64,000 nt of DNA from Larkinella humicola (lineage in GTDB: Bacteria; Bacteroidota; Bacteroidia; Cytophagales; Spirosomataceae). Position 1 is the first letter of the stretch; every line of letters begins with the position of its first letter. The notes under the pieces were generated by a model. The model was given only the letters and a program-made list of their open reading frames with translations, did no database searches and was not told the origin of the DNA. The stretch spans positions 186,001 through 250,000 of the forward strand of contig NZ_VTWS01000002.1 in assembly GCF_008727875.1 (NCBI RefSeq), written 5' to 3'. The translations under genes were made by a program, and so were the position numbers. This document shows, in pieces, positions 41,930-50,115 of the stretch.

Positions 41930-44305
41930 ATGATCCGGAACTACTTCAAAATCGCCCTTCGCCAGTTGCGATACAACCCGCTGTTCAGTTTCCTGAACAT
42001 CCTCGGCTTAACCGTCGGACTGGCCGTCAGCACCTTCATTGCCCTGTATGTCTGGCACGAATTCCATTACGACCGCCATCATCCGTTTGCCGACCAGACC
42101 TACCGTCTGCTGTCCGTTGCCAACTACGGAGGTGATGATTTTATGATGGCCGGTTTGCACGAGTCGTTCGCTACGGCCATCAAACGGCAGATTCCGGAAG
42201 CGGAAGAAGTAGTGCGATTATCGGAAGGGCTTGGCGATATTGTGTTGCAATCGGACGAAAACCACCGGTTTAAAGAAGAAAAAATCGGAATTGCCGATAG
42301 CCCGGCCCTGTCGGTTCTGGGACTTCGCCTGCTCAGCGGAAATCCGAAAACGGCGCTCAGTGAACCGGGCCGCATCGTGCTGACCCGCGCCATGGCCGAA
42401 AAGTATTTCGGAAACCAGTATCCCATCGGTCGCCCGTTGGTCTACGACAAACATTACACGCTCACGGTTTCAGGCGTGCTGGACGACCTGCCGACCAACT
42501 CGGTTATCCAATTCAACGCACTGGTTTCCCTCAGTTCGATGCCAACGCTGGGAGCTACGGCACAAAACGTCTATAAATCAGCCGGTTTTTTAACCCATTA
42601 CCTGGTGCTTCGTCCGGGAGCCCAGGTAGCCCAGGTTGAAGCCAAGCTCAAAAAAGTAAAAGCCGGGATTCAATTCGTGGATATGACGGCCAACTACATT
42701 CTCGAAGCGATGCCTGCGCTGCACCTCGACAGCCGAATGGCGCCCAAAACCGGGCGACAGTCGCTCTACATTCTCCTGACCGTCGCCCTCGTCATTCTGG
42801 CGTTGGCAGTCATCAATTACGTGAGCCTGACCACCGCCCGCGCCACCAAACGCGCCCGGGAGGTGGGCGTTCGGAAGGCCGTCGGCGGACAACGCGGAGA
42901 ACTGATCGGCCAGTTTTTCACGGAATCGTTCCTGACCACCACGTTGGCGTTTGCGCTGTCGCTGGGCATTTTGCAGGCGCTGTTTCCGTGGGCCAATCAG
43001 GCGCTGGATCTGCACATGGACAACCGGGTGTTGCAACAGGGACCCTACTGGATTCTGCTGCTGACCCTGTGGCTGGGCTGTTCGCTGCTGGCGGGTAGCT
43101 ATCCGGCCTTGTTGTTATCCCGGTTTCGGCCGCAGGAGGTTTTGAAAGGTACGATGAGTTCGGGGCGGAGCGGGGCCACGGTTCGGCGGGTGTTCACCAC
43201 CGTGCAGTTTGCCACCTCGATTGGCCTGCTGATTTGCAGCATCGTGTTGAATACCCAGATGCGGTTTTTACGCACCAAAAACCTGGGCATCAACCGGTCG
43301 CAGGTCGTAGCGATGAAAATCGATGCTGAAATGGCTACACAATTTCCGGCCCTTCGCGACGCCGTTCGGCAATGGGCGGGTCCCGAAAACGTGGCGGTTT
43401 CCAACACGGCTTTGTTTACCAACAACATTTCTACCTGGTTTATGAAGACGGAAAAAACCAAAAAACAGATGATGGTGAATGTTCTGTCGGTGGACAAAAC
43501 GTTCTTCAAAATGATGGGCATTCGCTGGTTGTACACGCCCGTCGGCTGGGAACAAAAGCCGGTGACAAACGAACTGACGGTTTTCAACCAGACGCTGATG
43601 AAAGAAGCCGGGATCAAGGGCAATCCGCAGCAACAGGCCCCGCCGTTTAAAGGGTCGAAAACCGCCGGTGTGGTCGCCGATTTCCACGTACGAAGCCTGC
43701 ACGGGCCGGTGTCGCCCATGCAACTGAGTGTCGTCAGTGATTCAGCCCGGGCTCTGGTTGCCAACGGCGGTTTTCTGCTGGTCCGACTGAATGCCCACTC
43801 GGACGTGGCAAAATCACTGGAAAAACTGAAAGCGCTTTACGACAGCAGCAAGCCCGTCGTGCCCTTCGATTATTATTTTCTCGACGACGCCTACGACAAA
43901 CTCTACGCCAAAGAACAGCAACTGATGCGGTTGTTCAACGGATTTACGGGCCTGACGTTGCTGGTGGCCAGTCTGGGCTTGCTCGGCCTGATCACGTTCT
44001 CGGTGGAGGCTCGTACCAAGGAAATCGGCATCCGGAAAGTGCTGGGCGCGTCGGTTTCCGGTATTGTCACGCTGCTGTCGAAAGACTTCCTGAAACTGGT
44101 GCTGCTGTCGATGCTCATTGCATCGCCCGTTGCCTGGTATGCGATGGACAAATGGTTGCAGGATTTTGAATACAAAGTGGACATTCAATGGTGGATGTTC
44201 GCGCTGGCGGGTGGTTCGGCCCTGGTCATTGCCGGTCTGACGGTCAGTTTTCAAAGCATCAAAGCCGCGTTGATGAACCCGGCCTCCTCACTTCGTTCGG
44301 AATAA
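41930..44305 (+). CDS. FtsX/MacB-type ABC permease P8
   Basis: 791 residues, the shortest of the first nine copies. N-terminus MIRNYFKIALRQLRYNPLF, then HEFHYDRHHPFADQTYRL. First coupling helix RAREVGVRKAVGGQRGEL (about 307), second RTKEIGIRKVLGASVSGI (about 692), the latter preceded by LITFSVEA instead of the common ATFTAEQ. PCD2 has AGVVADFHVRSLHGPVSP. C-terminus ASSLRSE. A TTGGCTGACGCA palindrome lies in the following gap. Confidence 0.92.
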   Translation: MIRNYFKIALRQLRYNPLFSFLNILGLTVGLAVSTFIALYVWHEFHYDRHHPFADQTYRLLSVANYGGDDFMMAGLHESFATAIKRQIPEAEEVVRLSEGLGDIVLQSDENHRFKEEKIGIADSPALSVLGLRLLSGNPKTALSEPGRIVLTRAMAEKYFGNQYPIGRPLVYDKHYTLTVSGVLDDLPTNSVIQFNALVSLSSMPTLGATAQNVYKSAGFLTHYLVLRPGAQVAQVEAKLKKVKAGIQFVDMTANYILEAMPALHLDSRMAPKTGRQSLYILLTVALVILALAVINYVSLTTARATKRAREVGVRKAVGGQRGELIGQFFTESFLTTTLAFALSLGILQALFPWANQALDLHMDNRVLQQGPYWILLLTLWLGCSLLAGSYPALLLSRFRPQEVLKGTMSSGRSGATVRRVFTTVQFATSIGLLICSIVLNTQMRFLRTKNLGINRSQVVAMKIDAEMATQFPALRDAVRQWAGPENVAVSNTALFTNNISTWFMKTEKTKKQMMVNVLSVDKTFFKMMGIRWLYTPVGWEQKPVTNELTVFNQTLMKEAGIKGNPQQQAPPFKGSKTAGVVADFHVRSLHGPVSPMQLSVVSDSARALVANGGFLLVRLNAHSDVAKSLEKLKALYDSSKPVVPFDYYFLDDAYDKLYAKEQQLMRLFNGFTGLTLLVASLGLLGLITFSVEARTKEIGIRKVLGASVSGIVTLLSKDFLKLVLLSMLIASPVAWYAMDKWLQDFEYKVDIQWWMFALAGGSALVIAGLTVSFQSIKAALMNPASSLRSE

Positions 44306-44333
44306 CAAAGAGTTAAGAGTGAAGAGTTAAGAG

Positions 44334-44384
44334 TTAAGAGTTGGCTGACGCACGTGTTTTCAGCATGCGTCAGCCAACTCTTAA
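44334..44384. repeat. 19-bp perfect inverted repeat with palindromic core, P8-P9 gap
   Basis: Arms 44334-44352 and 44366-44384. The 37-bp stretch 44341-44377 equals that of the P6-P7 gap except for one base at the centre. Further heptads flank it (GAGTTAA, GAGTGAA on the left; complement words up to 44420 on the right). Confidence 0.9.
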
Positions 44385-44425
44385 TTCTAAACTCTTAATT
44401 CCTAACTCATAACTCTTCACTAAAA

Positions 44426-46885
44426 ATGCTACGCAACTACTTTAAAATCGCCTGGCGGACGTTGTGGAAAAACCGCTCCTACAGCCTGATCAACGTGCTC
44501 GGTTTGTCGTTGGGAATCACCTGCTGTCTCGTCATTTACGTGTTCATCCGGTATGAACTGAGCTTCGATCATTTCCATTCAAACGCCGATCGAACGTACC
44601 GGATCGTGGAACACAACCGGAAAGCCGACGGAGTTCAATACTGGTCGAGCACCGCCTACCCGCTGGCCGAAGCCATTCGCCGGGAGATTCCAGGGGTGGG
44701 CGTGACGCAAACCGCCGGCCCTGATTCGCGCATCATCAGTTCGACGGATGGAAACGGTACGGTATCCCGGTTTGATGAAAAACGGGTGCTGTTTGCCGAC
44801 GCGGAATACCTGAAAACGTTCGATTTTAAAGCGATTGCGCCGGACGGAATCTGGCTGGCGGGGAATGCAATGACGGCCTTTCAGCAACCGAATGCCGTGG
44901 TACTGACCCAGAAAATGGCCGAACGGTATTTTGCCGGAACCGCGCTTCCCTATGAAAGGTTGCTTGGAAAAACGCTGACCATCAACAATTCGGACCCGCT
45001 AGTGGTGTCTGGAATCATTCAAAACCCACCCCGGAACACCAATCTGCTGTTCGATATCCTGATCAATTACCAATTCTACAAAGCCAATAACCCGTATTAT
45101 GCAACGAACTGGTCGGGCAACTACCAGGGTACCACCTACGTCACGCTGCCCGTTGGTGCTGATCCGCAGGCGTTTGAGCGCAAGTTGGTGGCCTTGCAGA
45201 AGAAATACATGAACGCCGAAGACCTCCGACGAAAAACCTACGTGCTGCAGCCACTGGCCGATGTGCACACCGAAACGCGCTATGGCGACAATATTGGCAG
45301 TTACGTCCTTAGCCGCACGGTGTTGGCCGGGCTGGCAAGTCTGGCGGTTTTTCTGATTCTGATCGGCGCGTTTAATTTCATCAACCTCAGCGTTGCGCAG
45401 GCCATTCAACGGCGGAAGGAAGTGGGGGTTCGGAAAGTAGTGGGCAGCTCGCAGCAGCAATTATTTTTTCAGTTTATCGGTGAAAGTCTGGTGATCACGG
45501 TGGTTGCGGGAATCCTGTCGCTGGGCGTCCTGAACGGATTGCTGGCGGTAATCAACCAATCCATGACCCTCATCGAACTCGACCTGCACGCCGATTACAC
45601 GGTCCGGTGGTTCGGAGCGGGTCTGGTGGTGGTTGTGGCGGTTTTAGCAGGCTCCTATCCGGCGATTGTGTTGTCAAGGTTCCAGCCCATCAAAGCCCTG
45701 AAAAATACGTTTTCGGCACCTCAGAAAGGGTTTTCGCTGCGACAGGGACTGATTGTTCTCCAGTTTTGCATTACCTACGGATTGCTGGTTGGCACGCTGG
45801 TGGTTTCGCGGCAGATGGCATTTTTCCAGCAAAAAGAATTGGGTTTTACGAAGGACGCGGTGATGACGATCAATAGTCCGCGCAACCAGCAGGACAGCAA
45901 GCTGGCCGTATTTCGGGAGCATTTACGGCAAAATCCGGCCGTCAAAAACGTGAGCTTTTCGTCGGGTGCTCCCCTGACCGAAAACCACTACGGAACGGAT
46001 TTCCGCCTGAAATCGGAGTCGGAGCAAATGAAACGACAATCTGAACTGAAGGTGGTGGACCTGGACTATTCATCACTTTTTGGCCTCCAGTTGGTCAGCG
46101 GCCGTTGGTTCACAACCTCGAATATCGTTCCCAATGGTCAACCTTTTAACGGTTTTGTCGTCAACGAAACGCTGGTGAAAATGCTGGGACTCACACCCGA
46201 AACCGCTATTGGTCAAACCGTTGTCATCAACGAAGGCGAAGCCCCGATTCTGGGTGTAGTGAAGAACTTTCACAACCGGTCGTTGCAAAATGCGATCGAA
46301 CCCTGTGTCATGACATGCTGGAACAGCGGATTTTACGGACAGATTCACCTGCAACTCACCCCGCACACCGGCAATGAACCGAACTTGCGCCAAGCCCTGC
46401 AGGCGATTGAACAGATCTGGAAGCAGATTTTTCCGGACGATGTGTATCGGTATACCTTCCTCGACGAAGACCTGGCCCGGAATTACCTGATCGAGCAACT
46501 GGTTTTCGATGCCTTCCGAATCTTTGCCGCCATCTCCATTTTCATTTCCTGCCTGGGTCTGTTCGGCCTCATTACGTTTGCAGCCAACCAGCGGACGAAA
46601 GAAATTGGCGTTCGCAAGGTGCTGGGCGCGTCGGTGGGCAGCATCGTCGGGTTGTTATCGAAAGATTTTCTGAAACTGATTTTCGTCTCTATTCTGATTG
46701 CGACGCCCATCGCCTGGTACGGCATGAACCAGTGGCTACAGGATTTTGCCTACAAAATCGATGTGGAATGGTGGATGTTCGCCCTCGCCGGTTTTGCCGC
46801 CGTCGTCATTGCCTTCGCCACGGTTTCATTTCAAAGCATCAAAGCCGCGTTGATGAATCCGGTGAAAAGTTTACGGTCGGAATAA
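44426..46885 (+). CDS. FtsX/MacB-type ABC permease P9
   Basis: 819 residues, the longest copy. N-terminus MLRNYFKIAWRTLWKNRSY, then YELSFDHFHSNADRTYRI. First coupling helix RRKEVGVRKVVGSSQQQL (about 328), second RTKEIGVRKVLGASVGSI (about 721). Both periplasmic domains carry extra loops: around TDGNGTVSRFDEKRV (about 111) and SNIVPNGQPFNGF (about 565). PCD2 has GVVKNFHNRSLQNAIEP. It is the last permease of the first group; a REP-like cluster and then unrelated genes follow. Ends KSLRSE. Confidence 0.92.
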   Translation: MLRNYFKIAWRTLWKNRSYSLINVLGLSLGITCCLVIYVFIRYELSFDHFHSNADRTYRIVEHNRKADGVQYWSSTAYPLAEAIRREIPGVGVTQTAGPDSRIISSTDGNGTVSRFDEKRVLFADAEYLKTFDFKAIAPDGIWLAGNAMTAFQQPNAVVLTQKMAERYFAGTALPYERLLGKTLTINNSDPLVVSGIIQNPPRNTNLLFDILINYQFYKANNPYYATNWSGNYQGTTYVTLPVGADPQAFERKLVALQKKYMNAEDLRRKTYVLQPLADVHTETRYGDNIGSYVLSRTVLAGLASLAVFLILIGAFNFINLSVAQAIQRRKEVGVRKVVGSSQQQLFFQFIGESLVITVVAGILSLGVLNGLLAVINQSMTLIELDLHADYTVRWFGAGLVVVVAVLAGSYPAIVLSRFQPIKALKNTFSAPQKGFSLRQGLIVLQFCITYGLLVGTLVVSRQMAFFQQKELGFTKDAVMTINSPRNQQDSKLAVFREHLRQNPAVKNVSFSSGAPLTENHYGTDFRLKSESEQMKRQSELKVVDLDYSSLFGLQLVSGRWFTTSNIVPNGQPFNGFVVNETLVKMLGLTPETAIGQTVVINEGEAPILGVVKNFHNRSLQNAIEPCVMTCWNSGFYGQIHLQLTPHTGNEPNLRQALQAIEQIWKQIFPDDVYRYTFLDEDLARNYLIEQLVFDAFRIFAAISIFISCLGLFGLITFAANQRTKEIGVRKVLGASVGSIVGLLSKDFLKLIFVSILIATPIAWYGMNQWLQDFAYKIDVEWWMFALAGFAAVVIAFATVSFQSIKAALMNPVKSLRSE

Positions 46886-46920
46886 AAACCCGAGGCTAAT
46901 CATTCCGACGGTCGGTCCTA

Positions 46921-47106
46921 CAAAATGGTCCATCCCTACGGGATTCATCCCCGGATAAGCGCGCGATTTCTACAAAATGGGCTGTCTCAATGGGACAGAT
47001 GTCGTAACCAGTTTCCCGCATGAAAAACCAAAAACAATCCCGTAGGGATAATCCATTTTGTAGAAACCGTATCGCGCGAAAAACCAAAAACAATCCCGTA
47101 GGGATG
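46921..47106. repeat. REP-like cluster (ATCCCGTAGGGAT and CTACAAAATGG words)
   Basis: A 28-bp direct repeat occurs at 47022-47049 and 47078-47105. It ends in ATCCCGTAGGGAT, itself a small palindrome. CTACAAAATGG occurs at 46920-46927 (partly) and 46970-46980 and in reverse at 47053-47063. The word ATCCCTACGGGATT at 46932-46945 is the reverse form. No open frame fills the 297-bp gap. The cluster resembles the short palindromic units scattered in Bacteroidota genomes. Confidence 0.75.
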
Positions 47107-47182
47107 GCTCATTTAGCGATTTCTACCAGATAGCCCCTTCTGCCGGGATTGTTCCTGGAACGCCCCTGTAACCACTCCTCTG

Positions 47183-48097
47183 TCACGCCCCCACCGTCTG
47201 GCGATAAACCGTGGGCGTTACGCCTTCCAGCATTTTGAACAGGCGGGAAAAATAATGCAGGTTGTTGAATCCCACTTGATAACACACCTCGGTGACCGTA
47301 GCCGTCGGATTGGCCAGCAGCCGTTTGGCCAATCCGATCCGTTCGCGGATGATAAACTCCACCGGCGATAGCCCAAAAGCTTCCTTGAAGGTTCGGAAAA
47401 AACCGGATTTGCTCATGCAGGCTTTTTGACACAGGACCTCGATGCTGATTTTCGCAGTCAGGTTTTCGCGGATATACTCGACCACGGCGGCAAACCGGTT
47501 GTTCGTCGCCAGCCCGTCTTCAATCAGCGCCATGTTCTGCGTCTGAATCACCCGGATCAGCAGGGATTTGAGCGTCAGGTCAGCCAGGGCGTCTTTGGCC
47601 AAATCGTCTTCCATGCTGATGTTGATCAGCTTGTTCATGACGTTGGCCAGTTCCCGGTTGTTGTAAAAGTGATACTGACTAAAATTCAGCTTCCACTCCC
47701 CTACCTTATCTTTCCGGGGATAATTTTCGTTCAGAAAATCCAGCATTTGCGTCACTACGTTCCAGTCGAGGGCAATGGTGGCGCATTGTACCGGGTGTTT
47801 TTCGTCGGCTTCCGGAAAATCCACTTTCATCGAAATGCCTTCCGGTAAAATGACGGTTTCGCCGGGCAGAAAATCAAAACCGGGTTTCTGGGATAAATGC
47901 ATCACTTTTTTCCCGCGCAACATGCTGGTAATAACCAGTCCGTTGTACGACAACACCACATCGGAACAAGAGTGGTAGGTTTCGAAAATATTTAATTCGC
48001 AGTGATTCAGGGTAAAAACCCGGCGGTGTTCGACCAGCGAATCCAGCTCTCGGGTGTCCGACAAATTGATGGTCTGTAAGGGAAATCCGTTGTTCAT
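47183..48097 (-). CDS. AraC-family transcriptional regulator
   Basis: 304 residues. An N-terminal cupin-like domain (PGFDFLPGETVILPEGISM, about 68-86) is followed by a C-terminal AraC double helix-turn-helix: ISIEVLCQKACMSKSGFFRTF (about 215-235) and ATVTEVCYQVGFNNLHYFSRLF (about 267-288). It diverges from the HbpS/GlcG-like gene and the formaldehyde dehydrogenase, which it likely regulates, perhaps in response to an aldehyde. Its closest context in the window is this dehydrogenase module rather than the permeases. Confidence 0.9.
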   Translation of the reverse strand: MNNGFPLQTINLSDTRELDSLVEHRRVFTLNHCELNIFETYHSCSDVVLSYNGLVITSMLRGKKVMHLSQKPGFDFLPGETVILPEGISMKVDFPEADEKHPVQCATIALDWNVVTQMLDFLNENYPRKDKVGEWKLNFSQYHFYNNRELANVMNKLINISMEDDLAKDALADLTLKSLLIRVIQTQNMALIEDGLATNNRFAAVVEYIRENLTAKISIEVLCQKACMSKSGFFRTFKEAFGLSPVEFIIRERIGLAKRLLANPTATVTEVCYQVGFNNLHYFSRLFKMLEGVTPTVYRQTVGA

Positions 48098-48284
48098 CGT
48101 GTTTCAGGGTATGCCCTATAAATGTTTTTTGATAAGAAAATTTGCTGATCACTACGATAGGATTGGATAATAGTAGTATTTGTTGGTATTATCGTGTAAC
48201 TAGAAGCTTTTCTGAATGCCTAGTTTTGCTCAGGTTCACCGAAGGAACCAACAGATTGATCACTTTATCCAAAAGAACGAAATC

Positions 48285-48695
48285 ATGAGCACAACTGGCA
48301 TCACATTAGAACAGGCAGAGGTTGCGGTAAAAGCCGCTAAAGCCAAAGCCGCAGAATTAGGAACCGTCATGAACATCACCGTCGTCGACGCAGGGGCCAA
48401 CCTGACGGCTTTTGCCCGCATGGATGGCGCCTAGCTGGGATCGGTCGATATTTCGCAGAAGAAGGCGAAAACCGCCCGCTTTTTTGATATGAACACGGGT
48501 GAACTCGGAAAGTTATCACAACCGGGTGGCTCGTTGTTTAATATTGAACACGCGAACGGCGGACTGATTACCTTTCCGGGCGGTATTCCGATCAAGAATG
48601 CCGACGGCGACGTGATTGGGGCCATCGGCGTATCCGGCAGCACTGTCGAAAACGACCATGCCGTCGCCAAAGCGGGAGCCGAAGCGGTTCATTAA
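48285..48695 (+). pseudogene. HbpS/GlcG-like (DUF336) gene with in-frame amber stop
   Basis: One continuous frame runs from the ATG at 48285 to the TAA at 48693-48695, 136 sense codons, but is cut by TAG at 48432-48434 after ARMDGA. The two parts join into a normal DUF336 protein: [21 protein letters not shown], then [17 protein letters not shown] and [20 protein letters not shown]. In relatives the stop position usually holds a sense codon such as Trp or Leu, and a single base change (TGG or TTG to TAG) explains it. HbpS/GlcG proteins bind haem or cobalamin-like cofactors or redox ligands. It may be a recent null mutation or a sequencing error. An internal ATG (48489) could give a shorter product. 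Confidence 0.8.
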
Positions 48696-48738
48696 TAATA
48701 CTTTATTTGAATTTCTAAACCCTCTAAACCCTAGAAGT

Positions 48739-49929
48739 ATGTGTCAAAACCACGGTGTTGCGTACATTAAACCCGGTGTGGTGGAAGTACAGTCCATTGA
48801 ATACCCCAAACTGGCGATCGGCGATCGAATGTGCCACCACGGCGTCATCCTGCAAATCGTTTCAACCAACATCTGCGGCAGCGACCAGCACATGGTGCGG
48901 GGCCGGACCACTGCCCCGGCAGGCCTGGTACTGGGTCACGAGATCACAGGCCTGGTCATCGAAGCCGGGCGCGATGTGGAGTTTGTCAAAGTCGGGGACC
49001 TGGTGTCGGTTCCGTTCAACATTGCCTGCGGACGCTGCCGGAATTGCAAAGTGGGCCAAACCGGAATCTGTCTGAATGTCAATCCCGCCCGGCCCGGCGC
49101 AGCCTACGGCTACGTCGACATGGGCGGCTGGGTTGGCGGTCAGGCCGAATATGTGATGGTTCCTTATGCCGATTTTAACCTGCTGAAATTTCCGGACAAA
49201 GACCAGGCAATGGCGAAAATCCGGGATCTGACGCTGCTGTCGGACATTTTTCCGACGGGCTACCACGGTGCCGTGACGGCGGGTGTGGGGCCGGGTTCCA
49301 TTGTGTACGTGGCTGGAGCCGGGCCGGTTGGGCTGGCTTGTGCGGCTTCGTGCCATTTGCTGGGAGCCGCCGTCGTCATTGTCGGCGACATGATTCCCGA
49401 ACGACTGGAGCAGGCCAAAAGCTTTGGTTGCGAAATTGTCGATTTGCGGAAAGACACGCCACTGGCCGATCAGATTGCCGCTATTATTGGCGTTCCGGAG
49501 GTCGATTGTGCCGTCGATTGCGTCGGTTTCGAAGCCCGGGGCCACGGTTCGGATGCCGGTGTTGAACGGCCAGCCACGGTTTTGAATGCTATCATGAGCG
49601 TTACCCGGGCCGGGGGCGCGCTGGGCATTCCGGGACTGTACGTAACGGGCGATCCGGGAGCCGCCGACGATGCCGCCAAGGAAGGAAGCCTGAGCATCCG
49701 GATTGGTTTAGGCTGGGCTAAGTCGCATTCGTTCTATACGGGTCAGTGCCCGGTGATGAAATACCACCGGCAATTGATGAACGCCATTCTGTACGACAAA
49801 ATCCAGATTGCCAAAGCCGTGAATGTGGAAGTGATCAGCCTGGATAAAGCGCCGAAAGGCTACCAGGATTTTGACAAAGGAGCGGCCAAGAAATTCGTCA
49901 TCGATCCACACGGCATGATTCCGAATTAA
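48739..49929 (+). CDS. fdhA: Glutathione-independent formaldehyde dehydrogenase (zinc-dependent)
   Basis: 396 residues from the ATG at 48739; an earlier in-frame ATG lies inside the preceding gene and is rejected. Zinc-dependent MDR family. Catalytic zinc ligands appear as Cys46 (NICGSDQHM), His67 (LGHE) and Asp169 (LSDIFPTGYH). The structural zinc has Cys97, 100, 103 and 111, the same spacing as the Pseudomonas putida enzyme. NAD site: AGAGPVGLAC. The enzyme dismutates or oxidises formaldehyde to formate with tightly bound NAD, without glutathione. It follows the broken HbpS/GlcG-like gene by 43 bp, so both are probably one AraC-controlled unit. Confidence 0.92.
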   Translation: MCQNHGVAYIKPGVVEVQSIEYPKLAIGDRMCHHGVILQIVSTNICGSDQHMVRGRTTAPAGLVLGHEITGLVIEAGRDVEFVKVGDLVSVPFNIACGRCRNCKVGQTGICLNVNPARPGAAYGYVDMGGWVGGQAEYVMVPYADFNLLKFPDKDQAMAKIRDLTLLSDIFPTGYHGAVTAGVGPGSIVYVAGAGPVGLACAASCHLLGAAVVIVGDMIPERLEQAKSFGCEIVDLRKDTPLADQIAAIIGVPEVDCAVDCVGFEARGHGSDAGVERPATVLNAIMSVTRAGGALGIPGLYVTGDPGAADDAAKEGSLSIRIGLGWAKSHSFYTGQCPVMKYHRQLMNAILYDKIQIAKAVNVEVISLDKAPKGYQDFDKGAAKKFVIDPHGMIPN

Positions 49930-49965
49930 GAGCCTATCGGTTCGCAACTACCGCCCCATCCAACC

Positions 49966-49981
49966 TGTCCGTAAATGTACG
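49966..49981. promoter_or_regulatory. Enhancer dyad 2a (degenerate, intact TGTCCG half-site)
   Basis: TGTCCGTAAATGTACG keeps the left half-site TGTCCG while the right half is degenerate. Its centre lies 21 bp upstream of dyad 2b, the same spacing as the pair before the adaptor gene. Confidence 0.5.
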
Positions 49982-49986
49982 CACCG

Positions 49987-50002
49987 CGTCCGTTTACGGA
50001 CA
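49987..50002. promoter_or_regulatory. Enhancer dyad 2b (GTCCGT-TT-ACGGAC)
   Basis: CGTCCGTTTACGGACA equals TGTCCG-N4-CGGACA except for its first base. It has 6-bp perfect arms (GTCCGT, ACGGAC) and a centre 62 bp from the sigma-54-like GG downstream. Probable binding site for the NtrC-type regulator of this locus. Confidence 0.65.
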
Positions 50003-50054
50003 TTTTATTTTATTTTCATTCCCTATAAAATTGATTATCAGATTGTTAAAATTC

Positions 50055-50070
50055 TGGTATGTCATTTGGT
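50055..50070 (+). promoter_or_regulatory. Sigma-54-like promoter before permease P10
   Basis: TGGTATGTCATTTGGT keeps TGG, the G at position 7 and TTGG, with the same -12 variant (TTGG) as the promoter at 21424. Initiation near 50081 gives a leader of about 35 nt to the ATG at 50116. An ATG at 50059 lies inside this element and cannot be the start codon if the promoter is used. Confidence 0.5.
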
Positions 50071-50115
50071 CGTGCTAGGTCGGTACCTGCCTTATTTCCT
50101 TTGATCCGGCCGATT

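Noticed and set aside
48489-48695. Second half of the HbpS/GlcG-like gene as an independent gene
   Set aside because: It is in the same frame as the first half and continues the same domain; one gene with a nonsense codon is the simpler reading.
48616-48738. Earlier in-frame ATG for formaldehyde dehydrogenase
   Set aside because: It overlaps the preceding gene in another frame; with the ATG at 48739 the zinc ligands fall at the numbering known for the Pseudomonas enzyme.
50059-50115. Upstream ATG start for permease P10
   Set aside because: It lies inside the predicted sigma-54 element and adds a Pro/Arg-rich stretch absent in the other twelve copies.
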